DNA from: Brevibacillus brevis NBRC 100599
Lineage (GTDB): Bacteria > Bacillota > Bacilli > Brevibacillales > Brevibacillaceae
Length of the DNA stretch: 64,000 bases
Assembly: GCF_000010165.1 (NCBI RefSeq)
Contig: NC_012491.1
Span: 5,952,001-6,016,000 of the forward strand
Direction of reading: 5' to 3'
Shown: positions 7,318-16,500 of the stretch, one piece after another
Numbering within the stretch: the stretch's first letter is position 1
Layout: every line of letters begins with the position of its first letter
Notes under the pieces: generated by a model
Told to the model about the DNA's origin: nothing
Database searches by the model: none
Seen by the model: only the letters and a program-made list of their open reading frames with translations
Made by a program: the position numbers and the translations under genes

Positions 7318-9291
7318 TTATACCGTAAACCTGCCGATTCCTTGCTGTAATTCTTCCGCCACTGCGTTCAAATGCTCGACAGACTTGCCAATTTCTTGGA
7401 TGGCTTGAAGCTGCTCTTCGGTTGCCCTTGCCACTGTTTGCGCGTCGAGTGAAGCATGCTTTGCAATGGTATGCATTTCGTCTACAGAAGCACTCACCTG
7501 TTGGGAGCCTGCTGACATTTGCTCAGATGCTGCGGATACTTCCAAAATGTGCGCGGCAACGTTCCGGGAAGATTCCAAAATATGCTCGAAGATTTCGCGA
7601 ACCTCTTCGACCAGTTGGATACCTTGCTGTGCGTTTTGGTTACCCTCGGTCATAACCTCTACCGCGTGATGAGTATCCTGCTGGATTTCCCCGATCAGCA
7701 TTGCAATTTTCGATGCGGATTCCTCGGATTGGTTCGCCAGTTTTTTCACTTCACCAGCAACTACAGCAAACCCACGTCCATGCTCGCCAGCACGTGCTGC
7801 CTCAATCGAAGCGTTCAAGGCAAGCAAATTGATTTGCGAGGTCAACTGACTAATCGTATCGAGAATGCCTTCGATTTCTTTGGAGCGATTGTTGAGCTGC
7901 TCGATGGCTACAGTCGCCTTCGAAGTTCCCTCCCCAATGCTTCCCATCTGGCGAACTGCCTGCTCTACCACAGCAGTCCCTTGCTCAGCCTGCTCCGTCG
8001 CGATCTGGGCAGCCTCAGAAACATGTGCAGACGTCTCCGCGATTTTCACGATGCCTGCTGCCATGTCAGTCATCGACAATGCGATTTCCTGCGAGCTGGA
8101 TGCCTGCGCCTCTGCTCCCTCAGAAATCTGTTCGATAGACAAGCCGATTTGGTTGATGTTTTCCGTCGCTTGTTTAATGCCTTCGGATACTTCCTGACTA
8201 AAACGCTGAACTTGATCAGACGACAGTGATACGTCTTCGATCAAATTTTTCAAGTGTGATACCGTCTGGTTAAAGTCACGGGACAGAACCGCAATCTCGT
8301 CTTTTCCGTCAACCGTTACGGTCTCTTTCAAGTTCCCCTGCGCCACTACATTTACTGCGTGATTCAGACGCTCAATTGGTTTCACCATGCGTACAGCCAA
8401 GAAATAAACGAGGACAACCCCAAGCCCCAATACGATGAGGGAAATAATCGTCAATCGGACTAACAGTTGATCGACAGGTGCATGCAGCTCCGCTACGGGT
8501 GCAGTGATGTATACCCCCCAGTTCAAATTGGTTGGCGCATAGGAAGCAAATCGCTCTGTATTCTCGTATTCGTATTGGGCGATTCCATGATTCCCTTGCT
8601 TGATATCTTCAAAAGCAGTCTGAAGTTGAAGAATCCCCATATTGAGAATGGATTCCTTCAGAATGTACTCGCTATTCGGATGATAAATAAATGTTCCTGT
8701 TTTGCTTACTAAAAAGGCGTAACCTAATTCGCCGAATTTCTCTTCAGACACCTTTTTTTGGATCTCATTGATTGGAATCGTAGAACCGATGTAACCGTAT
8801 TGACGGTTGTCCTTCATCAATGGAACGACCAGTGTCACGATGTTATTCCCTGTCCGCTTCGAAACGACTGGCTCAGAGACAACAACCTTCCCTTCCCCTT
8901 TGCTGGCTTCCTTAATATGCGGACGATCTGAGATGTCGGTCACTTCACCCTTGAAATTGATCACTTTCTTACCGCTTAAGTCATGCGAAAAGAAGAACGT
9001 CTCAAACTCGGGGTTTTTCTTTTGGGCTTCTTGAATGAGTTTCAGGTCTTGTTCGACATTTTGATCTGCCGACATCAACCCTCCTATCGCTCTTACAATC
9101 TCAATTTTCTCTTGAAAGAAACCATCGATACGAATCGAGAGATTGCTAGCTGACAGCTCAGCTTCTTTGTCCAGACTGTTTGCCAAAAGGTTGGAAGCAC
9201 TCCAATAGCTTGCACCGCAAACCGTACCCAAACTTATCACCAACAGCAGGCATAAAACGATAATTAGCTTATTCTTCAAACTATTTTTCAT
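7318..9291 (-). CDS. Methyl-accepting chemotaxis protein (dCache type)
   Basis: Transmembrane chemoreceptor that signals to CheA/CheW. The 657-residue protein has an N-terminal membrane segment (KLIIVLCLLLVISLGTVCG), an extracellular dCache-like domain (about residues 35-275), a second membrane segment (LTIISLIVLGLGVVLVYFLA), a HAMP domain and a long coiled-coil signalling domain whose hairpin tip reads ARAGEHGRGFAVVAGEVKKL. Its leader carries a cyclic di-GMP-I riboswitch, so synthesis should depend on the motile/sessile state of the cell. Monocistronic by its surroundings. The ligand is unknown. Confidence 0.9.
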   Translation of the reverse strand: MKNSLKNKLIIVLCLLLVISLGTVCGASYWSASNLLANSLDKEAELSASNLSIRIDGFFQEKIEIVRAIGGLMSADQNVEQDLKLIQEAQKKNPEFETFFFSHDLSGKKVINFKGEVTDISDRPHIKEASKGEGKVVVSEPVVSKRTGNNIVTLVVPLMKDNRQYGYIGSTIPINEIQKKVSEEKFGELGYAFLVSKTGTFIYHPNSEYILKESILNMGILQLQTAFEDIKQGNHGIAQYEYENTERFASYAPTNLNWGVYITAPVAELHAPVDQLLVRLTIISLIVLGLGVVLVYFLAVRMVKPIERLNHAVNVVAQGNLKETVTVDGKDEIAVLSRDFNQTVSHLKNLIEDVSLSSDQVQRFSQEVSEGIKQATENINQIGLSIEQISEGAEAQASSSQEIALSMTDMAAGIVKIAETSAHVSEAAQIATEQAEQGTAVVEQAVRQMGSIGEGTSKATVAIEQLNNRSKEIEGILDTISQLTSQINLLALNASIEAARAGEHGRGFAVVAGEVKKLANQSEESASKIAMLIGEIQQDTHHAVEVMTEGNQNAQQGIQLVEEVREIFEHILESSRNVAAHILEVSAASEQMSAGSQQVSASVDEMHTIAKHASLDAQTVARATEEQLQAIQEIGKSVEHLNAVAEELQQGIGRFTV

Positions 9292-9323
9292 ACCGAATCC
9301 CTTCTCCCTTCTCTTTTTTCAAC

Positions 9324-9460
9324 AAAAAAAAGACTGCCCACCGACAGCCCATCATGACTACGGTATGGCAACCCGGCTGTCCTAGCTGCGAAAGTCATTT
9401 GACCTTCGTCCTTAGACCCGTGGCTTTGCGTCCCTGCCTTTCAGCAAGTTTGCCTTTGTC
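9324..9460 (-). ncRNA. Cyclic di-GMP-I riboswitch (GEMM-I) with expression platform
   Basis: The minus strand from 9460 shows the GEMM-I consensus: GGCAAAC, GGGACGCAAAGCC, GGGTCTAAGG, TAGGACAGCCGGGTTGCC. The aptamer spans about 9367-9460 with P1 formed by GGCAA and TTGCC. Directly after it, GGTTGCC and ACCG can pair with GGCAGTC and CGGT to form a terminator followed by eight T (9324-9331). Because the terminator uses the 3' strand of P1, ligand binding should block termination, an ON switch for the chemoreceptor gene 32 bases downstream. The direction of control is inferred from pairing, not shown. Confidence 0.9.
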
Positions 9461-9546
9461 ATTCCTTGTTGTTTTTCAATTAAGTTCACTTTTTTTCAAT
9501 CTCACCTTTCATTTCCCATAACTTTCCGCCAATAAACCTCAAAATG

Positions 9547-9585
9547 GAAAAAAAGCTGACAACCTTTTACAGCTGTCAGCTTTTT
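9547..9585 (-). terminator. Intrinsic terminator of fhs
   Basis: Minus-strand stem AAAAAGCTGACA/TGTCAGCTTTTT with a 12-base loop and a continuing T-run, 15 bases past the fhs stop. Confidence 0.8.
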
Positions 9586-9599
9586 GTCACACTTTTTGA

Positions 9600-11228
9600 T
9601 TAGCTTAATCCAATCACGTGGCCATCCTCGTCTACAAATAACGATTCCGCAGCCGGCTTTTTCGGGAGGCCTGGCATGGTAACCAAGCTTCCGGTCAGTG
9701 CCACGATGAAACCAGCTCCTGCTGATATGCGCACTTCGCTCACATGAATCGTGAAGTCTACAGGTGCCCCCAACAGATCAGCGCGATCCGTAAAAGAGTA
9801 CGGTGTTTTCGCCATGCACACAGGCAGATGGGACATGCCCATTTCTTCTACCTTTTGCATCGTTTTTAATGCCAACGGCGAAAAGACAACTCCTGATCCA
9901 CGGTATACTTCTTTCACGACAGTCTCAATCTTGTCTTTAATGCTGAGGTCTTCCTCATACAAGAATCGGAAGGACGAAGGCAGCTCTGCTGCTCGAATTA
10001 CTTTTTCAGCCAGCTCGACACCGCCTGCTCCTCCTTCTGCCCACACTTTAGAGAGCGCTGCTTCGGCTCCAGCCGCTTGGCACAGTGCAATGACAGCATC
10101 AATCTCTGCTTGGGTATCTGTCGCAAAATGATTGATGGCCACCACTGCTGGCACACCGAACTTCTGTAAGTTTTCCAGATGTCGCTTGACGTTTTCGAAG
10201 CCTTTTTCCAAAGCAGACAAGTTCTCCACTGCCAAGTCAGGTACTTTTACCCCGCCGTTGTATTTCAACGAACGAACCGTAATGACCACGACAGCAGCCG
10301 ATGGAGTCAGACCTGCTTTTCTGCACTTGATGTCAAAAAACTTCTCGGCCCCCAAATCGGCACCAAATCCAGCCTCTGTTACGACGTAATCTGCCAGCTT
10401 CAAAGCCATTTTGGTTCCGATCACACTGCTGCACCCATGTGCGATATTGGCAAAAGGTCCGCCGTGAATGATGACCGGGGTTCCCTCGATTGTCTGTACG
10501 AGATTGGGCTTGATGGCTTCCTTCAAGAGAACACACATCGCATCAACCGCGTTGATTTCTTCTGCCCGTACAGGCTGATCATTGAAATCGTAGCCAATAA
10601 TGATACGGTTCAACCGCTCGCGCAAGTCTGCTAGATTCTCACTCAAGCATAAGATCGCCATGATTTCCGACGCGGTCGTAATCATGAAGCCATCCTCACG
10701 TGTCATTCCATTACCCTCACCCAGACCAACCACGATGTTTCGCAGTGCGCGGTCGTTCATGTCCATAGCTCGTTTCCAGACGATTTTCTTTGGATTGAGT
10801 CCGCGCGGATTGCCATGGAAAATATGATTGTCGATCATCGCTGCCAACAAGTTATGTGCAGCTGTAATCGCATGAATGTCCCCTGTAAAATGCAGGTTAA
10901 TTTCATCAGCCGGGAGAATTTGTGCCTGGCCGCTTCCAGTTGCGCCTCCTTTGATCCCCATGCAAGGACCCAAGGACGGCTCGCGAAGTGCTGCCATTGT
11001 TTTCTTCCCGAGATGATTTAATGCTTGTGACAGACCAATCGTCGTGAGCGTCTTGCCTGCTCCCGCCGGATTGGGGTTCATCGCTGTAACAAGAATCAGT
11101 TTGCCATCAGGGCGATCCTTCACTTGCTCCCATAGTTCATCTGATAGTTTGGCTTTATATTTTCCGTATAGCTCCAAATGCTGTTCTTCGATACCTGCAC
11201 TTTTGGCAATTTCAACAATAGACTTCAT
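9600..11228 (-). CDS. fhs: Formate-tetrahydrofolate ligase
   Basis: Cytoplasmic enzyme that makes 10-formyltetrahydrofolate from formate, THF and ATP for one-carbon metabolism. The 542-residue length fits the family (about 555). It shows the P-loop-like PNPAGAGKT (residues 52-60), REPSLGPCMGIKGGATG, GDIHAITAAHNLLAA, HGGPFANIAHGCSS and the C-terminal VSEVRISAGAGFIVALTG. The ATG at 11228 follows GGGAGG; a 14-residue upstream extension has no ribosome binding site. Flanked by terminators on both sides, so it appears monocistronic. Confidence 0.96.
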   Translation of the reverse strand: MKSIVEIAKSAGIEEQHLELYGKYKAKLSDELWEQVKDRPDGKLILVTAMNPNPAGAGKTLTTIGLSQALNHLGKKTMAALREPSLGPCMGIKGGATGSGQAQILPADEINLHFTGDIHAITAAHNLLAAMIDNHIFHGNPRGLNPKKIVWKRAMDMNDRALRNIVVGLGEGNGMTREDGFMITTASEIMAILCLSENLADLRERLNRIIIGYDFNDQPVRAEEINAVDAMCVLLKEAIKPNLVQTIEGTPVIIHGGPFANIAHGCSSVIGTKMALKLADYVVTEAGFGADLGAEKFFDIKCRKAGLTPSAAVVVITVRSLKYNGGVKVPDLAVENLSALEKGFENVKRHLENLQKFGVPAVVAINHFATDTQAEIDAVIALCQAAGAEAALSKVWAEGGAGGVELAEKVIRAAELPSSFRFLYEEDLSIKDKIETVVKEVYRGSGVVFSPLALKTMQKVEEMGMSHLPVCMAKTPYSFTDRADLLGAPVDFTIHVSEVRISAGAGFIVALTGSLVTMPGLPKKPAAESLFVDEDGHVIGLS

Positions 11229-11333
11229 ACTTGCCTCCCTGCCACACCAGAATGTAATGCTGTAATGCACCAGTTACCAATCTTCTACATTCTGCATAAT
11301 CATCCTTTCTCCTCTCCTCTTCGACACATTACT

Positions 11334-11378
11334 CAAAAGAAAAAGCCCACATTCCGACAAACGTTCAGAATGCAGGCC
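11334..11378 (-). terminator. Intrinsic terminator of the FAD oxidase gene
   Basis: Minus-strand hairpin GCCTGCATTC/GGAATGTGGGC with a short spacer loop followed by TTTTTCTTTT, next to the FAD oxidase stop. Confidence 0.7.
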
Positions 11379-11383
11379 CTCTG

Positions 11384-12748
11384 TTATTTCCCGAAAATTT
11401 TTCCCGGATTCAAGATGCCGTTCGGGTCCAGCACATGCTTCATGGCTTGCATAACGTCCAGTGCTTCTCCATGTTCCTTGCGCTGGTATTTGATTTTCCC
11501 CACTCCCACACCATGTTCGCCTGTGCAGGTTCCTCCCCGACTCAATGCGTACTCCACCAGATGGGCATTTACTTCCTCGGCACGCGCAACTTCTTCGGGG
11601 TCATTCAGGTCGATCATTAGGATGGCGTGATAGTTCCCATCCCCGACATGCCCTGCAATCGCTCCATCCAGCCCAGCGCGATCAATGGCTTGCCGGGCGT
11701 CCACAACGGCTTCTGCCAGCTCGGAAATCGGCAAGCAAACATCTGTCACCATCAGCTTTTTCCCGGGGGATTTGTGCACAAAGGCATACGCCAGGTTATG
11801 ACGAGCGTCCCAGAGCTGCGCCCTCGCTTTTGAATCGGTTTCAAAGAGAAACTGTGTGCAGCCATGTCCATCGGCGATGTTCTGCGCGAAGTCGATATCA
11901 TACGCGAGCCCTTGTTCACTGCCGTGGAACTCGATAAACAGCGTTGGTGCTTCCGGGTAGCTCGTTTCTTTGTACAGATTCACTTGTTGGATGGAACGTT
12001 CATCAACCAGTTCGATTCGCGCTACTTGAATACCCGCTCCGAGAATATCTACGACGGTATCGACAGCATCCTGAACAGAAGGGAAGCTGGCACGCGCCGC
12101 CGTTGTCGCTTCAGGGATGCCGTAAACACGCAAGGTCAGCTCTGTGAATACACCAAGCGTTCCCTCCGACCCGACAAACAGCCCAGTAAGATGGTAGCCT
12201 GAGGAGGACTTGGCTGTCATGCTCCCTGTACGGATGATACGTCCGTCTGCCGTCACCACTTCCAGATCGCGAACCTGATCACGCATCACGCCATAGCGAA
12301 CAGAAGTCGTTCCACTGGCGTTTGTAGCAGCCATCCCACCCAAAGTCGCGTCCGCGCCAGGATCAACGGAGAAAAACAATCCGTGCTTTTTCAACTCTTT
12401 ATTGAGCTGGGTGCGTGTCACACCTGGCTGGACTCTCACGAGGAAATCCTTCGGTCGCACCTCCCGCACTTGGTTCATCAAGGAAAAATCCATGCTGATT
12501 CCGCCCGCATAAGGTATCGCATGGCCTTCCAGACTGCTTCCCATGCCAAACGGCGTTACCGCAATGCGCTTTTTGTTTGCCAGCTTCATGATTTGGCTGA
12601 CTTCCTCTGCCGTCTGCGGAAACACGACCACATCGGGAAGATGCGGGGTATGGTACGATTCATCATGGCTGTGATGCTCCAGTATTGTGGGGTTGGTCGA
12701 TACTCGTTCTTCCCCCAGCAATCCCACTAACGCTTGCTTGTAATCCAC
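11384..12748 (-). CDS. FAD-linked 2-hydroxyacid oxidase (GlcD/D-lactate dehydrogenase family)
   Basis: Flavoenzyme that oxidises a 2-hydroxyacid such as D-lactate or glycolate to the 2-oxoacid. The 454-residue protein has the FAD-binding type-4 domain (VTPFGMGSSLEGHAIPYAGG; DPGADATLGGMAATNASGTT; GSEGTLGVFTELTLR) and the C-terminal catalytic domain with HVGDGNYHAILMID and GGTCTGEHGVGVGK, which carry the conserved histidines. Start is GTG with GGAGGGGG in front. It lies 123 bases after the SDR gene and is probably the last gene of the sigma-54-driven catabolic cluster. Substrate is not determined by sequence; D-lactate dehydrogenase (cytochrome) is the closest class. Confidence 0.83.
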   Translation of the reverse strand: MDYKQALVGLLGEERVSTNPTILEHHSHDESYHTPHLPDVVVFPQTAEEVSQIMKLANKKRIAVTPFGMGSSLEGHAIPYAGGISMDFSLMNQVREVRPKDFLVRVQPGVTRTQLNKELKKHGLFFSVDPGADATLGGMAATNASGTTSVRYGVMRDQVRDLEVVTADGRIIRTGSMTAKSSSGYHLTGLFVGSEGTLGVFTELTLRVYGIPEATTAARASFPSVQDAVDTVVDILGAGIQVARIELVDERSIQQVNLYKETSYPEAPTLFIEFHGSEQGLAYDIDFAQNIADGHGCTQFLFETDSKARAQLWDARHNLAYAFVHKSPGKKLMVTDVCLPISELAEAVVDARQAIDRAGLDGAIAGHVGDGNYHAILMIDLNDPEEVARAEEVNAHLVEYALSRGGTCTGEHGVGVGKIKYQRKEHGEALDVMQAMKHVLDPNGILNPGKIFGK

Positions 12749-12871
12749 GTTGGTTCCCCCTCCGTTACTTGCTCAAGTTAACAAGGAATAAGCTAATTTC
12801 AGGTATGTAGGTGAGATTGTTCCACCTGTTGATCCCATTTTTTGAATAATAGGAGAATTCATCTCACTTTA

Positions 12872-13642
12872 CTAGATCCCCCTTCCACCGTCTACATTCA
12901 TGACCTCGCCCGTGACAATTTTGGATAGATCAGTAGCCAAATAGAGAGCCGCCTGCGCGATATCCTCTGGCTGAATCAACATGCCCAATGGAACACTGCT
13001 GATGAAAATATCTTTTTTCCCGGCTTCAACTTCCGCTTCATCTCCATTGATAAACTTACCCAGCATCGGCGTCTCTGCCGGCCCTGGATTGATGACATTG
13101 ACCCGGATTTGAAAAGGAGCGAGCTCAATCGCCAATGCCTTGCTCAACATGATAGCGGCCCCCTTGGACGCGCAGTACGCATTCAGCCCCGGACGGGCTC
13201 TGATCCCGGCAATCGAAGCGATGTTGATGATGCTGCCTTTCCCCTTCTCCTTCATGTGGGGGACCGCATACCTTGTCGTCAAAAAGATCGACTTCGTGTT
13301 CACAGACAGGATGCGATCCCATTGCTCCAAGGTCAGCTCCTCAATGGGGGTAAACGCTTGGGGAACACCCGCGCAATTGACCAGGACATCGATCGAGCCG
13401 TACGCTTCGAGCGTCTCCTTCACAAGTGCAGCGACACTCGTATCGTCTGCCACATCTGTTTGTACCGCATGACCTTTCCCTTGTGGCAGCTCTTGGGCGA
13501 CTGATACTGCCGCTTCTTTGTTCAAATCAGCCAGGATGACGTTGGCTCCCTCGTCTGCAAAAAGCTTCGCAATGGCCTTGCCCATTCCTGAGGCAGCCCC
13601 TGTTACAATCGCCGTTTTTTCTTGCAAAAGTTGACCGCTCAT
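12872..13642 (-). CDS. Short-chain dehydrogenase/reductase
   Basis: NAD(P)-dependent oxidoreductase of the classical SDR family, 256 residues. It has the cofactor motif TGAASGMGKAIA, the acidic residue after the second strand (ILADLNKE) that favours NAD, VNCAGVP, and the catalytic YCASKGA. The start overlaps the stop of the aldehyde dehydrogenase gene as ATGA, showing translational coupling. Its position among dehydrogenases suggests oxidation of an alcohol or hydroxyacid in the same catabolic route; the substrate is unknown. Confidence 0.87.
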   Translation of the reverse strand: MSGQLLQEKTAIVTGAASGMGKAIAKLFADEGANVILADLNKEAAVSVAQELPQGKGHAVQTDVADDTSVAALVKETLEAYGSIDVLVNCAGVPQAFTPIEELTLEQWDRILSVNTKSIFLTTRYAVPHMKEKGKGSIINIASIAGIRARPGLNAYCASKGAAIMLSKALAIELAPFQIRVNVINPGPAETPMLGKFINGDEAEVEAGKKDIFISSVPLGMLIQPEDIAQAALYLATDLSKIVTGEVMNVDGGRGI

Positions 13643-15063
13643 AGGTTGATCACCACCATTCGCTCTTCCGTCATCTCTTCGACTGCGTAACGCGGACCTT
13701 CCTTGCCCAGTCCGCTGTTTTTGATTCCGCCGTATGGCATGACGTCATTGCGGTAGGTCGAAACGTCGTTGATCACCACGCCACCGTACTCCAGCACGCG
13801 TGCCGCTTTCATCGCGACGTTTAAATCACGGGTAAAAATCCCTGCCTGTAAGCCGTACTCCGAATCGTTGGCTTGGGTAAAAGCATCTTCAAGGTCACTG
13901 TACGGAATGATCGTGACGACGGGTGCGAACACTTCCCGGCAAACCACCTTCATCTCTGGCCTTGTATCCACCAACACAGCCGGATAGAAAAGAGCACCCT
14001 CCCGTTTGACAGGCAAAAGCGATCTGGCCCCTTGGCTAATCGCTTCCTGTACCCATTCCTCTGTGCGGCTCGCTTCTTTTTCACTGATCATCGGTCCGAC
14101 ATCCGTCTCCGGGTCCTCCGGGTTCCCTACCTTCAACTGATGGACATGCGAGATATACAAGTCACTGAACGCCTGCATAACCGATTCATGCACGTAAATG
14201 CGCTGAACAGCAATGCACGCCTGACCCGCATTGTGAAAGCTGCGGGAGGCTGTTTGGCGGGCTGCTAACTCCAAATCTGCATCGAGATGCACGATATTAG
14301 GAGAGTTGTTGCCTAGCTCCAGTGCAACGGGACGCATGCCACTTCGTTCCTTGATGCGGCGACCAACTTCTCCTGACCCGGTAAAGGTGTACATGGCGAT
14401 GCGTTCTTCGTCCAGCAGCCATTCCCCTACCTGACTGCCTGCCCCTGTCACGATATTGACGTAGCCCTTTGGCATGCCCGCTTCCTCCAGGATCTCCACC
14501 AACAGAAAGGTTGCGATAGGCGTGACTGTAGCTGGCTTAACGACCAGCGTATTGCCCGCGGCAAGCGCTGGCGCGATCTTATGTGTACTGAGCAGCAAGG
14601 GATAGTTAAACGGCGTAATAGCACCGATTACTCCTTTTGGGACCCGAATGGTAAAGCCCAGACGGTTTTCCGAGCCTTCCGTTGCTTGCAGCGGAATCAT
14701 TTCCCCGTGAATTTTCTTGGCTTCCTCTGCCGACAAGCGCAGTGTATTGATCGTCCGATCCAGCTCATTCCTCGCGTCCTTGCGCGTTTTTCCCACTTCG
14801 CGAATCAAGGATCGCTCCATCTCGTCCCGGCGGTCCTCCATGAGCTCAGAGGCTTTCAGCAAGATTTGGTATCGTTGAAAAGGTGTTAATTTGTCCGCCT
14901 TAAACGTCTCCCACGCCGCTTCCACCGCTTCTGTTACATGCTGCTGACAAGCCTTGGCAATACGCGCGATGCACTCACCGGTGTATTTGTGAAGGACGGG
15001 GATGTAGCTCTCGGTTCTCACCCATTCTCCACCGATGTACAAATCATACGATCTCGCTTCCAT
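13639..15063 (-). CDS. Aldehyde dehydrogenase family protein
   Basis: NAD(P)-dependent enzyme oxidising an aldehyde to the acid. The 474-residue protein has AITPFNYPLLLSTHKIAPAL, FTGSGEVGRRIKE, the active-site glutamate in LELGNNSPNIV and the catalytic cysteine in NAGQACIAVQRIYV. Its sequence type is that of glycolaldehyde/lactaldehyde or non-phosphorylating GAPDH-like dehydrogenases; specificity cannot be read. GGGAGGA precedes the ATG. It is 20 bases after the tartrate/malate dehydrogenase gene and overlaps the SDR gene by four bases. Confidence 0.88.
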   Translation of the reverse strand: MEARSYDLYIGGEWVRTESYIPVLHKYTGECIARIAKACQQHVTEAVEAAWETFKADKLTPFQRYQILLKASELMEDRRDEMERSLIREVGKTRKDARNELDRTINTLRLSAEEAKKIHGEMIPLQATEGSENRLGFTIRVPKGVIGAITPFNYPLLLSTHKIAPALAAGNTLVVKPATVTPIATFLLVEILEEAGMPKGYVNIVTGAGSQVGEWLLDEERIAMYTFTGSGEVGRRIKERSGMRPVALELGNNSPNIVHLDADLELAARQTASRSFHNAGQACIAVQRIYVHESVMQAFSDLYISHVHQLKVGNPEDPETDVGPMISEKEASRTEEWVQEAISQGARSLLPVKREGALFYPAVLVDTRPEMKVVCREVFAPVVTIIPYSDLEDAFTQANDSEYGLQAGIFTRDLNVAMKAARVLEYGGVVINDVSTYRNDVMPYGGIKNSGLGKEGPRYAVEEMTEERMVVINL

Positions 15064-15083
15064 GTCCTCTTCCTCCCTTATAT

Positions 15084-16160
15084 TTATCTCGTTGTTTGAT
15101 AGATGTGGCGAACGATTTCGTCCCCCAATTCTTTTGTGGTCGCCGTCCCCCCAAGATCAGGAGTAAGCACCTCCCCATCTTGCAGCACGTTTTCGATAGC
15201 GTTCATGATGACAGTACTGAGCTCTGGTAGATCGAGATGATCCATCATCATGGCGAGGCTCCATACTTGTGCGATCGGATTGGCGATTCCTTTGCTCGCG
15301 ATATCCGGCGCAGAGCCGTGAATGGGCTCAAACATGGAGGGATACTTGCGCTCCGGATTGATATTCGCGGAAGGGGCCAAGCCCAACCCACCGACGATTG
15401 CCGCCCCGAGATCAGTCAAAATGTCTCCAAACAAGTTGCTCGCGACAACGACATCAAACGTTTCTGGTCGCGTGATGAAATAGGCAGCGAGTGCGTCGAT
15501 ATGATACAGATTGGTCTGGATACCCGGGTATTCCTGACTGACTTCCTTGACGATCTCATCCCAGAACGGCATGGAATGGTTGATGCCATTGGACTTCGTT
15601 GCTGCGGTCACGCTCTTTTTCGAACGCTTTTCCGCGAGTGCGTAAGCGTACTTGAGGATGCGCTCAGTGCCATACCGGGTAAATACGTTGTTTTGCACCG
15701 CCATTTCGTACGGTGTACCCTGGTGCATCCGCCCGCCCATATTGGAGTACTCACCCTCTGTATTCTCCCGCACCACGACGAAATCGAGATCGGCATGGTC
15801 CTTATAGCGAAGAGGACTTTCCAGACCTTTGAGCAGCTTGACCGGACGAAGGTTCACATACTGCTGGAATGCCCTGCGTATAGGCAAAATTAACTCCCAC
15901 ACAGAGACATGGTCAGGAACCTCGGGCGCACCGATTGCACCTAGCAGGATCAAATCATAGTCTTTTAAAATGTGGAGTCCATTCTCCGGCATCATTTTGC
16001 CGTGTTGAAGATAATAGCTACAGTTCCAATCCATGACATCACGGGCAAACCGAATGCCGCCGTGACTCTCTTCTATGGCTCCCAACACCTTCAGACCTTC
16101 TTCCATGACCTCGGGTCCGATTCCGTCTCCTGGAATTACTGCAATGGAATAGTGTAGCAA
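15084..16160 (-). CDS. Tartrate dehydrogenase/D-malate dehydrogenase (decarboxylating) family
   Basis: Isocitrate/isopropylmalate-dehydrogenase-fold enzyme that uses NAD and a divalent metal to oxidise a malate-type substrate with decarboxylation. The 358-residue protein shows SIAVIPGDGIGPEVM, FVVVRENTEGEYSNMGGR, TKSNGINHSMPFWDE, NLFGDILTDLGAAIVGGLGL and FEPIHGSAPDIA. The NLRPVKLLKGLESPL segment is typical of the tartrate/D-malate subgroup rather than LeuB. The start is TTG (MLHYSIA) with AGGAGG seven bases away; the longer in-frame ATG version is not supported. First gene of the sigma-54-dependent cluster. Confidence 0.86.
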   Translation of the reverse strand: MLHYSIAVIPGDGIGPEVMEEGLKVLGAIEESHGGIRFARDVMDWNCSYYLQHGKMMPENGLHILKDYDLILLGAIGAPEVPDHVSVWELILPIRRAFQQYVNLRPVKLLKGLESPLRYKDHADLDFVVVRENTEGEYSNMGGRMHQGTPYEMAVQNNVFTRYGTERILKYAYALAEKRSKKSVTAATKSNGINHSMPFWDEIVKEVSQEYPGIQTNLYHIDALAAYFITRPETFDVVVASNLFGDILTDLGAAIVGGLGLAPSANINPERKYPSMFEPIHGSAPDIASKGIANPIAQVWSLAMMMDHLDLPELSTVIMNAIENVLQDGEVLTPDLGGTATTKELGDEIVRHIYQTTR

Positions 16161-16213
16161 CGGTCTCCCTCCTAAAAATCTAAATTTTTCGACTTCATAC
16201 CACACTTTCCACT

Positions 16214-16230
16214 TGCATGATTAATGCCAA
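16214..16230 (-). promoter_or_regulatory. Sigma-54 (-24/-12) promoter of the catabolic cluster
   Basis: Minus strand reads TTGGCATTAATCATGCA: the GG and GC doublets are exactly 10 bases apart as in the TGGCACN5TTGCA consensus. It ends about 54 bases before the TTG start of the tartrate/malate-type dehydrogenase gene. The -12 element has ATGC instead of TTGC. Confidence 0.68.
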
Positions 16231-16302
16231 GCTCCGTATCCTGCACCCTGACCGGATAAAAGTCTTCCATCCGTTCCACTCCATGCATCACTCGAATGGT
16301 GA

Positions 16303-16350
16303 CATTGCAAGACAACGCAACAAAATGTTGCAACACACATTGCAACATTT
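16303..16350. promoter_or_regulatory. Candidate upstream activator site for the sigma-54 promoter
   Basis: About 75-135 bases upstream of the -24 box, TTGCAA occurs three times (16305, 16328, 16340), with a dyad GCAACA-AAA-TGTTGC (16317-16331) overlapping the palindrome TGTTGCAACA (16326-16335). This is where an enhancer-binding protein would bind; the AcoR-like gene at 19791-21527 is the obvious candidate. Confidence 0.5.
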
Positions 16351-16383
16351 GTTCAGGCCAAGCTATATCGTTTCATCCATTAT

Positions 16384-16426
16384 CGGGTACAGCCGAGATA
16401 CATGCAAAAATGGGTCATAGCCTTAC
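16384..16426 (+). repeat. Left terminal inverted repeat of the element
   Basis: 43 bases starting CGGGTACAGCCGAGATAC and ending CCTTAC, inverted relative to 19747-19789. Preceded by ATTAT. Confidence 0.72.
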
Positions 16427-16500
16427 TTTTATTTCCAAATGATGATTTTATCGAATTCTCCTGCCATGCCACAAACTGCATTAGAAAGATGACAATTGCT

